Shown: piece by piece, positions 54,904-64,000 of the stretch | How the letters are laid out: each line of letters opens with the position of its first letter | How positions within the stretch are numbered: the stretch's first letter is position 1 | Assembly: GCF_014672835.1 (NCBI RefSeq) | Contig: NZ_CP060244.1 | Location: 1,901,001-1,965,000, forward strand | Reading direction: 5' to 3' | From: Entomobacter blattae | GTDB taxonomy: Bacteria > Pseudomonadota > Alphaproteobacteria > Acetobacterales > Acetobacteraceae | Length of the DNA stretch: 64,000 nt | Position numbers and translations under genes: made by a program | The notes under the pieces: model-generated | Database searches by the model: none | What the model saw: the letters and a program-made list of their open reading frames with translations, nothing else | Told to the model about the DNA's origin: nothing

Positions 54904-56880
54904 TTATTCTATTATGCTAAACCCCATGGCCTTCAGGTGGCTTCGTATTGTTGGCGTATGCAGCAATTGAAGAAATTTTTGAACAGCTGGGCGATGAAGA
55001 CGGCTTTTGGGAATAAGAAAGTCATACTCCTCTGGCCGTAAGGCGATAAACCCCAACCCATAGGATTTCGCTACGGTTTCTATTGTTACACCCCAATCAG
55101 CTCGTTTTTGCTGCACAGCCGCCGCAACAGCATTGTGTGAACGGGTCGTATGCAAGTAACCCTCAGGTTTAAAATTATTTAAGAACGCATCAATCACCAC
55201 TCGGGTACCGCTGCCTGCATTGCGGTTGATCATCAACAATGAATGGGTTTTGATGACTTCTAAAAACTCACTGGGGGTTTTGGCATCCTTTAAAAAGGTG
55301 GCATCCTTTCTAAAGACAATACCCTGTAAACGCCCATATCCCTTTATTAGAGTTAAATCGGGTGTGACACAGTGCGTATTATATTGGCCTGTTTTGGGAT
55401 CTATCAAATGGATACCCGCAATATCACATTCTTCCTTCTGGGCAGCTTGTACTCCACCCATACTGCCAATAGAAAAAGTTTTAACAAGCATGCCGCTTAA
55501 ACTTTCTTGACTAACAAGATAATCCAACCCCGTACAATGGCTACCGATAATAACAAGGTCAGGCATATGAAGATGTTGCCCGATAATCTGCACCTGAACT
55601 TCAGTTCCTGCTGTAAGCTGCTCGGTTAAGGCTGGAATGGAAAAAAAACCATCAGCTTGGCTAAAGCTAGTCACCGAGCCAGATCCTTTTGCAATCGGGT
55701 AAGCGATATAGTCTTCTAAAGAATTCCGAATAAGAGAGACCATGACATATTCTGTTCTGCCCCGATCAGAATTTTGAGTTATAGCGAGCTTAGCAGAAAT
55801 CTCATTTTTACTATCCTCTGGCCGAAAGCTCATGCGCCGTAGAAGAGGGGCAATAAATTCGTGAAAAGTAAAAATAGCCGAGGTTGGAAAACCAGGCAGT
55901 ATAGCCACAAGCTTATGACCACTGACAGCAACACATAAAGGTTTACCGGGTTTTAAGGCAACCCCATGAAAAATAATGCCGGGATCTTTTAAAAGGGCTA
56001 CACAATGATAGGCAATATCCCCTGCCCCCTTGGAGGTTCCACCTGAAAGAAGCACAATATCAGCCTTATCCAGAGCCTGATTCAACTTTTCCTTTATGGC
56101 CTCTCTTGTATCTACAGCAATACCTAGATAGAGAACTTCTGCACCGGCTTCCTCAGCAGCGGAACCCAAAATGGCGGCATTACTATCGTAAATCTGACCT
56201 GGAGGCAAAGGGTTTCCTGGGGCTACAAGTTCATCTCCTGTTGAAAAAACAGCCACAACGGGCTTCTCCCATACAGGCACCTTGCTCAACCCAATTGCTG
56301 CCAACATGCCAATTTCTCTTGAGGTCAGTAGCTGGCCTTGACGAAGGATGAGTTCTCCATTGCTCATATCTGACCCAGAAGAGGAAATAAATTGCCCAAC
56401 ATTGGCAGACTGATAGACTAGTAATTGGGGATCCCCCGCAGGGTCTTCCCGAAGGTCAGTTTGTTCTACCATGACAACAGCATTGGCCCCTCGGGGTATC
56501 ATTCCTCCTGTAGCAATGGCGGTGGCTGTTCCTTTTGTAACCTCATATTCCGGCGTTTTGCCGGGAGTGATAATTTCTGGCAGCAAGGATAAACAGAGGG
56601 GGTTTTGTGGGTGGGCAGAAAAAATATCCTCCACACGTAGGGCAAAACCGTCAACTCGGGAACGGTCAAAACCTGGGACATCTATCGAAGAGTAAATATC
56701 CTCTGCCAGCACCCTTTCCCGTACCTGATGTAAAGGTTTATAAGAAACCTTGGGGGATAAGGCCACAAAGGCTTCCTGGATACGGCTTTTTGCCTCCTCA
56801 AGCGAAACAACATTTAAGAACTGTTCTTGCCTTAACGTTTTAATTTGTTCAGCAGAAAGTTTTTTAGAATGTCCTGTCAT
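54904..56880 (-). CDS. MoeA fused to a C-terminal periplasmic-binding-protein-like domain
   Basis: A 658-residue fusion. Residues 1 to about 435 form a complete MoeA (VPGFDRSRVDGFALRV, AIATGGMIPRGANAVVMVEQ, VAVFSTGDELV, VLLSGGTSKGAGDIAYH, GVALKPGKPLCVAV, LPGFPTSAIF). Residues about 445-658 form a PBP-like domain (LVIIGSHCTGLDYLV, NRNAGSGTRVVIDAF, SHNAVAAAVQQKRADWGVTIE) like the substrate-binding part of LysR regulators and ModA. Such fusions occur in archaea and anaerobic bacteria and are thought to bind molybdate, tungstate or the cofactor; the role is unproven. Together with the gene 18 bp upstream it forms a two-gene operon. Confidence 0.88.
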   Translation of the reverse strand: MTGHSKKLSAEQIKTLRQEQFLNVVSLEEAKSRIQEAFVALSPKVSYKPLHQVRERVLAEDIYSSIDVPGFDRSRVDGFALRVEDIFSAHPQNPLCLSLLPEIITPGKTPEYEVTKGTATAIATGGMIPRGANAVVMVEQTDLREDPAGDPQLLVYQSANVGQFISSSGSDMSNGELILRQGQLLTSREIGMLAAIGLSKVPVWEKPVVAVFSTGDELVAPGNPLPPGQIYDSNAAILGSAAEEAGAEVLYLGIAVDTREAIKEKLNQALDKADIVLLSGGTSKGAGDIAYHCVALLKDPGIIFHGVALKPGKPLCVAVSGHKLVAILPGFPTSAIFTFHEFIAPLLRRMSFRPEDSKNEISAKLAITQNSDRGRTEYVMVSLIRNSLEDYIAYPIAKGSGSVTSFSQADGFFSIPALTEQLTAGTEVQVQIIGQHLHMPDLVIIGSHCTGLDYLVSQESLSGMLVKTFSIGSMGGVQAAQKEECDIAGIHLIDPKTGQYNTHCVTPDLTLIKGYGRLQGIVFRKDATFLKDAKTPSEFLEVIKTHSLLMINRNAGSGTRVVIDAFLNNFKPEGYLHTTRSHNAVAAAVQQKRADWGVTIETVAKSYGLGFIALRPEEYDFLIPKSRLHRPAVQKFLQLLHTPTIRSHLKAMGFSIIE

Positions 56881-56898
56881 GACTACTCTGCCCAGCCC

Positions 56899-58056
56899 TT
56901 AAGAATATAATGGAATAAAATCAACATCAGTTCCTGCGGCGTAGCCCTCGCAAAAATCGGGAATCGGGATAAAACCATCTGCCTGAAGAAAGCCTATTTC
57001 TTGCCCATAGAGAGGATAAACCCTCTCAGCTTCCAATCGTGCAGGCACATAACTGGCCACTCCTACAGGAGAAACAAGCCGTGAAGCTAATGTCTTTTTA
57101 CATGCTAACCATGCTAGAGGCGCATGTTTGGTTTGCAGGGAAAGAAGAGGATCAATACAGGCCACAAAGACCTGCAAACTCGACAAAGGAGTAGAAGGGA
57201 CAATATGGCAGAATAACTCACCATTCTGGCGCGGATTCTGCCATTTAAACAAACCGTAAGTTTCACATCCTTCTATGGCTACACCATAGAGAAGGTTTTC
57301 TCCGCCTTGAGCATACACAGAAGGTGCAGAACAATCATCCTTTCCCCAGCCACTCCCGCCGACAATAATAATATTTTGTCCCGCCATTACGGCTTCTGAA
57401 ATACATTTTTCTAGATTATCTTCAGTAATCTGTACACATTCTATCTGATTTATATATTTTTTTAAAAAATTACGATATGTTTTTTTTATCCATGACGCAT
57501 GAAGTTTATTTTTATGAATTATAATCAGGCGAAGTAAAGGCTGTTTATAAACGGAAATGAAAGATATTGAGAAGGAATGGAGTGCATCTATATGTCTTTG
57601 TTGTATTTTTGTATATTTTCTGAGAAGAACGTGCTGTGGATAAAAAACTTCCCCAGGGGGAATAATACCATAACCCGGCTGAAATGGATGGGTAACTCTA
57701 TAACTGGAAGGGTTTTCTTCCATCAGATCTGCATAGGGGATAATAATATCTCCTTCTTCAGTAATTTTTTCTCCAGCGATGATATCTCTTACCTGGTGTC
57801 TTCTATCCAAAACTACAGGAAAATAGTCAGAGGCACCTTCTGTTAGCTCAGATTGTGTTAATATGCCGTTAAACAAGGCATAACGCTCCTTAGGCCAGAA
57901 AGACTCCATAAGAATATCTTCAGCCAGGTAATAACCGAGGGCTTCTTTTAAAGAAATATCTTCAATTTCCTGTTTATAAGCCTGATTATTCACAATTTTT
58001 AAAAAATCATCTTGTGAAATGAGGGAGCGAACCCCAAAAAAAGAAAAATTATCCAT
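56899..58056 (-). CDS. Divergent MoeA-like protein with degenerate motifs
   Basis: A 385-residue protein aligned with MoeA only in outline. The N-terminus SLKEALGYYLAEDI corresponds to the MoeA start, and the C-terminal QADGFIPIPDFCEGYAAGTDVDFIPL to its last domain. Catalytic motifs are lost: DNSAVDGF becomes ERYALFNG, SSGGVSVGE becomes VGGSGWGKDD, KPGKP becomes EGCET, and LPGNP becomes PSTPL. It is therefore probably not a molybdenumtransferase but a binding or partner protein of the MoeA-PBP fusion 18 bp downstream. The ORF is intact, without stops, so it is under some selection. Confidence 0.72.
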   Translation of the reverse strand: MDNFSFFGVRSLISQDDFLKIVNNQAYKQEIEDISLKEALGYYLAEDILMESFWPKERYALFNGILTQSELTEGASDYFPVVLDRRHQVRDIIAGEKITEEGDIIIPYADLMEENPSSYRVTHPFQPGYGIIPPGEVFYPQHVLLRKYTKIQQRHIDALHSFSISFISVYKQPLLRLIIIHKNKLHASWIKKTYRNFLKKYINQIECVQITEDNLEKCISEAVMAGQNIIIVGGSGWGKDDCSAPSVYAQGGENLLYGVAIEGCETYGLFKWQNPRQNGELFCHIVPSTPLSSLQVFVACIDPLLSLQTKHAPLAWLACKKTLASRLVSPVGVASYVPARLEAERVYPLYGQEIGFLQADGFIPIPDFCEGYAAGTDVDFIPLYS

Positions 58057-58181
58057 ATCAACAGGCGCTTCATCACCATAATTTTGATTTCTCTATCACT
58101 CTATACCATTTATATAATGACAGAACATTTTTTATTACGGCTTCTTACGATGTCGCCTTATCTTGAAGATTATTCATTATT

Positions 58182-58946
58182 ATGACCAAACTTCTCTCCC
58201 TCCTGGTTGGAAATCTTGCACCTCTCTCAACCGATAAACACCATGTGGTGTCAGGAATAGATAAAACACCACAAAAAGACCCCCAGTGGTTGGGAAGAGA
58301 GGGTTTTACGAACGATCATCAGGGCGATAAGGTTCACCATGGGGGGCCTGAAAAGGCTGTTCATCATTATCCATTTGAGCATTACGCCTTATGGCGCCAG
58401 CTTTTTGGCCCTTGTCACAGATTAGCTAGGCCAAGTGCCTTTGGTGAGAATTTTTCTACCATAGGTATAACAGAACAAACAGTAGCAGTTGGCGATGTGT
58501 TTGAAATCGGTGAGGCCATAATTGAAGTAAGCCAGCCAAGACAGCCCTGCTGGAAGCTGAATGTAAAATTCGATATTCCTGCTCTAGCACTCAAACTCCA
58601 AACCACGGGTATGACAGGTTGGTATTACCGAGTTATACAAGCAGGTTTTGTTAAACCAGAAGATAATTTTAAATGTCTTGAACGTAAGACTCCTTTCTGG
58701 AGTATTGAAAAAATCAACACGGTTGTTTTACGTTGCCGCACCACCAATGCTGAACTTCTCACAGAACTTGCTGAACTCCCTTCCCTTTCTGCCAACTGGA
58801 AAGCTCTCATCCAAAAGAGATTGGCCCTAAAACATATAGAGGATTGGACAGATCGCCTTAATGGTAAAAACCCCCTCCATAAAACCGAGCAGCTTACAGG
58901 GATAAAAGAGAAAACCCAAAGTCACCCTAGGCCCAAGAAACTCTAG
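58182..58946 (+). CDS. MOSC-domain protein, YiiM-like
   Basis: A 254-residue molybdenum-cofactor-binding (MOSC) protein. Visible blocks are GDKVHHGGPEKAVHHYPFEHYALWR, SAFGENFSTIGI, VGDVFEIGEAIIEVSQPRQPCWKLN in pieces (conserved Cys expected to bind Mo), MTGWYYRVIQAGFV and a C-terminal 3-alpha domain. YiiM-type proteins reduce N-hydroxylated purine analogues using an electron partner. Its position at the edge of the Moco gene group fits. Divergent from the MoeA-like gene. Confidence 0.9.
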   Translation: MTKLLSLLVGNLAPLSTDKHHVVSGIDKTPQKDPQWLGREGFTNDHQGDKVHHGGPEKAVHHYPFEHYALWRQLFGPCHRLARPSAFGENFSTIGITEQTVAVGDVFEIGEAIIEVSQPRQPCWKLNVKFDIPALALKLQTTGMTGWYYRVIQAGFVKPEDNFKCLERKTPFWSIEKINTVVLRCRTTNAELLTELAELPSLSANWKALIQKRLALKHIEDWTDRLNGKNPLHKTEQLTGIKEKTQSHPRPKKL

Positions 58947-58978
58947 GCCAAAGGCTTCCTCTATATGCCAATTCAAGA

Positions 58979-61471
<2,493 letters not shown>

Positions 61472-62605
61472 CTAGCCATTAGTCAGCTTTCTTTCACTTT
61501 CTCGTAAAAAACCATCCTCTATATTAAAAAAACTCGCGTGCCCCTTTAAAGGGAAGAAAGGCTCTTTATCATTTCCTGTTAAAAAGACAGAAGAGGGATA
61601 AGACCCTATAACTGAGAGGATTTTTTCCCTAAACTGACTATCGAGGTGAACAAGGGGTTCATCAAGCAATAAAATGGGTGCTTTACCTTCTATTTTATGG
61701 ATTAATTGTGCATGGAGCATAACCAGACCCAGAAGAAGGGTTTTTTGTTGCCCTGTGCTGGAAATCGATGCTAATCGGCCTGTTATTCTATCTGAAAGGC
61801 TAAAATCAGCCTTATGGGCGCCATAAGAAGTGCTCCCCATCTGCAAATCTTCCCCTCTTTTATTTTTTAAGGCCTCTTTAAGCCAATTTTCTACTTCCAC
61901 AGCCGGAAAATAATCTAATTTCTCAGCTATGGGGCATAGCAAATCCAGATGAATTTCGGGGAATCCACTTTCTGTAGAAAATTGGCTTCTGTTCAACATG
62001 TGGCAAAATTGCCGCCGAGAAGCTGCAATAGCTACAGCATGGCGCGCTATGGAGTATTCCAGGGCGGTGAGCCAATCTTCATCTTTCCGATTTTGTAAAA
62101 AAAAAGTATTTCTTTGTTTGACAGAATGGTTGTGCGCAATAATTTCCTGCCCATGAAAGGGGTTGTAGGATAATATTAATCGATCAAAAAACTGCCTTCT
62201 CCCAGAAGCCCCCTCACTAAAAAGCTGGTCCATTTTTGGAGTAATCCATACTGCCGTAACATGTTGGGCCAGAAGCTGCCTGTTTTTTACAGGTTCTCCA
62301 TTCAGCTGAAAAAGCCGCCCCCTGCCCAGATTGGCAATATGGTTTCCGGTAGAAACCGTAAAACTGTCGGAATCAACCTGGATTTTGGCATAAACCCCCC
62401 ACCGACTGGCCCCTTTACGCAAGAGCATCTCTGGTGCTGCTTGTCTAAGACCTTTTCCTGGAGCCAGAAGTGAAATCGCCTCTAGAAAATTGGTTTTTCC
62501 ACTTCCGTTGGCACCCGTTAGAATAATAATATGTTCAGAGGATGCCCATTTTAGACTGGTATAGTTTCTAAAATCACTAATAGTGAGCTGAAGCACTTTT
62601 TGCAT
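61472..62605 (-). CDS. recF: DNA replication and repair protein RecF
   Basis: SMC-like ATPase that helps RecOR load RecA at gaps. The 377-residue protein has QLTISDFRNY, the P-loop ILTGANGSGKTNFLEAIS (Lys near residue 37), the RRQFFDRLI block, and the ABC signature region ISSTGQQKTLLLGL with Walker B ILLLDEPLVHLD. Located 42 bp after dnaN and abutting gyrB. Confidence 0.95.
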   Translation of the reverse strand: MQKVLQLTISDFRNYTSLKWASSEHIIILTGANGSGKTNFLEAISLLAPGKGLRQAAPEMLLRKGASRWGVYAKIQVDSDSFTVSTGNHIANLGRGRLFQLNGEPVKNRQLLAQHVTAVWITPKMDQLFSEGASGRRQFFDRLILSYNPFHGQEIIAHNHSVKQRNTFFLQNRKDEDWLTALEYSIARHAVAIAASRRQFCHMLNRSQFSTESGFPEIHLDLLCPIAEKLDYFPAVEVENWLKEALKNKRGEDLQMGSTSYGAHKADFSLSDRITGRLASISSTGQQKTLLLGLVMLHAQLIHKIEGKAPILLLDEPLVHLDSQFREKILSVIGSYPSSVFLTGNDKEPFFPLKGHASFFNIEDGFLRESERKLTNG

Positions 62606-62647
62606 AAAATGGCCATACTGCCCCTTACGGCCTTACACTATTATGCT

Positions 62648-63772
62648 TTATACCCGCATTGGCATTAAAACATAAAGAACGGAAGGGTTATGAATATCCT
62701 TGATAAGGGCTGGTGAAGAGCTATCGGAAAAAGAAAATTCTACATCTTTTTCAACCTGATCAGTAATATCGTTTAAATAACGGGCTTGAAAGCCAATTTC
62801 CATTTCTTCTGCCTCGTAGGAAATATATTCTTCATCAAGCTGCTCTTCGGCAGTACCTTGCTCTTGGCTGGTGGCAATAAGAGTCAGCAAACCTTTTTTT
62901 AAAGAAAGCTTCACTGGGCATGACCGCTCTTGGCTAATGGCAGCAACCCTTGCAACCGATGAGGAAAAATCTTCTTTTCCCACACGAAGAATACGGTCGT
63001 TATTTTGGGGAATAACACGCTCATATTCTGGAAATGTACCATCAATGAGCTTAGACTTTAAGGTAACATGCCCAATAACAAACTCAATAAGATTATCAGA
63101 CAAGGCAACCTGAATGGTTTCTGGTGCCTCATCTAAAAGTTTATAGAGTTCGTAAACTGTTTTACGGGGAATGATAATTCCCGGAATTTCCTCTGCTCCT
63201 TCCGGTACTTCTGTTTCTATACGCGCAAGCCTATGGCCATCTGTTGCAACAGCCCTGAGCATTTTCCCCATATGGCCTTCGGAGACATGCAAATAAATCC
63301 CATTCAGATAATAGCGTGTCTCTTCGGTTGATATGGCAAACCGTGTATGTTCAATTAACCCCTGCAACACCTTGGAGGAAACTTTGAAACGATAGGAAAG
63401 TTCCTTATCGGCCATAACTGAAAAATTGCTCGCATCAAGTGTATTAATGCTGGTGGCAAACCGCCCGGAACGCAAGTGTAGCGGGTTATCGTCTCCAGGT
63501 TGTTCCAGCTCAATGTCCACCCCATCTCTAAGCTTTCTTACGATATCATATAAGATGGCAGCTGAAACGGTTGTGGCCCCTTCTTCTTGCACGAGGGCAT
63601 CAATGGTTTCAACAACCATTATTTCCGTGTCTGTGGCGGTCAACACGAGCGTATTTCCTTCAGCCTTAAGCAAAACATTGGCTAAAATGGGGATTGTATT
63701 TCGTTTCTCTGCAACACTTTGAATATGGGCAAGCGCTTTAAGAAGAGTTGTACGGTCAACCTTTAATTTCAT
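62648..63772 (-). CDS. dnaN: DNA polymerase III beta subunit (sliding clamp)
   Basis: Ring-shaped processivity clamp, 374 aa, three clamp domains. The N-terminus MKLKVDRTTLLKALAHIQSV, NTIPILANVLLKAE, RFAISTEETRYYLNGIYLH and the carboxy-terminal block VLYVLMPMRV are typical. It lies 118 bp downstream of the dnaA stop. Confidence 0.97.
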   Translation of the reverse strand: MKLKVDRTTLLKALAHIQSVAEKRNTIPILANVLLKAEGNTLVLTATDTEIMVVETIDALVQEEGATTVSAAILYDIVRKLRDGVDIELEQPGDDNPLHLRSGRFATSINTLDASNFSVMADKELSYRFKVSSKVLQGLIEHTRFAISTEETRYYLNGIYLHVSEGHMGKMLRAVATDGHRLARIETEVPEGAEEIPGIIIPRKTVYELYKLLDEAPETIQVALSDNLIEFVIGHVTLKSKLIDGTFPEYERVIPQNNDRILRVGKEDFSSSVARVAAISQERSCPVKLSLKKGLLTLIATSQEQGTAEEQLDEEYISYEAEEMEIGFQARYLNDITDQVEKDVEFSFSDSSSPALIKDIHNPSVLYVLMPMRV

Positions 63773-63890
63773 ATCACCACAACGTCCTAACTGGGAAAAC
63801 TCGTCAATTATTTTAGACTATAAAAGGATTATAAAAAGCATAAATGAAGAATTCTGCTCGCTTATATAACACTCCCTTCAGGCTGATCAT

Positions 63891-64000
63891 TTAACTCTCT
63901 AGCATACGGCGTAGCAATTCGACATCTTCTGCAAAAGAAGTATCACGCTCCATCAGTTCTGCAACACGGCTTACGGCATGCATGACGGTGGTATGATCTC
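63891..64000 (-). CDS. dnaA: Chromosomal replication initiator DnaA, C-terminal end (rest outside window)
   Basis: The minus-strand frame at the window edge reads DHTTVMHAVSRVAELMERDT then SFAEDVELLRRMLES and stops at TAA 63893-63891. DHTTVMHA is the DnaA domain IV signature that contacts the DnaA box. Only about 36 codons are in the window. The order dnaA-dnaN-recF-gyrB points to a nearby origin. Confidence 0.93.
   Translation of the reverse strand, partial: DHTTVMHAVSRVAELMERDTSFAEDVELLRRMLES

Overview
The window looks like a contiguous chromosomal segment of an alphaproteobacterium, most likely a low-GC, AT-leaning member of the Acetobacteraceae. The evidence is gene style and order: a short ProS without the editing insertion, the dac-tmk-holB-metG-tatD-MBL operon, ribonuclease J next to proS-lolC-lolD-dnaE, and protein sequences of acetic-acid-bacterium type. 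A species cannot be named from the sequence alone. The right edge carries dnaA (C-terminal codons only), dnaN, recF and gyrB, so the replication origin is probably close by. I saw no rRNA, tRNA, CRISPR array, transposase or phage gene.

Left part (1-9.5 kb): the end of rnj, proS, the lolC-lolD lipoprotein exporter genes, dnaE, then nrdR-nusB-thiL. At 9.44-10.24 kb a CatB-type acetyltransferase gene sits between two 39-bp near-perfect inverted repeats. It is followed by an amino-acid permease, a frameshifted EEP-nuclease remnant, a tandem glycine riboswitch and the glycine cleavage operon gcvT-gcvH-gcvP (11.8-17 kb).

Middle part (17-42.6 kb): housekeeping genes for envelope and precursors (mlaD-like, uppP, glmU-glmS, gph, DUF3108, YetF-like, ELM1-like), glyA divergent from a second paralogous permease, hemB, bpt, parC, the phnP-like/tatD/metG/holB/tmk/dac operon and two lytic transglycosylases. 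Gene decay shows in an rmuC remnant at 18.6 kb and the EEP remnant at 11.8 kb.

Right part (42.6-59 kb): a self-contained respiratory formate dehydrogenase island. A large 4Fe-4S accessory protein is divergent from DUF3305, DUF3306, a TorD-like chaperone, a small Tat-signal protein, fdhA (Mo/W-bisPGD catalytic subunit with Cys, not selenocysteine), fdhB (4 x [4Fe-4S]) and fdhC (cytochrome b). Cofactor genes follow: moeA, fdhD, mobA, a MoeA-periplasmic-binding-domain fusion, a degenerate MoeA-like protein and a MOSC protein. Together they would make, sulfurate, insert and export a molybdo-bis-MGD formate:quinone oxidoreductase. A 41-codon gene for a small membrane or secreted peptide, with its own Shine-Dalgarno and terminator, lies antisense between fdhC and moeA.

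The items most worth a second look are the inverted-repeat cassette, the three MoeA homologues including one with lost motifs, the small peptide gene, the tandem palindromes at 26.17 kb, and the short ORF with a strong ribosome site directly after the glycine riboswitch.
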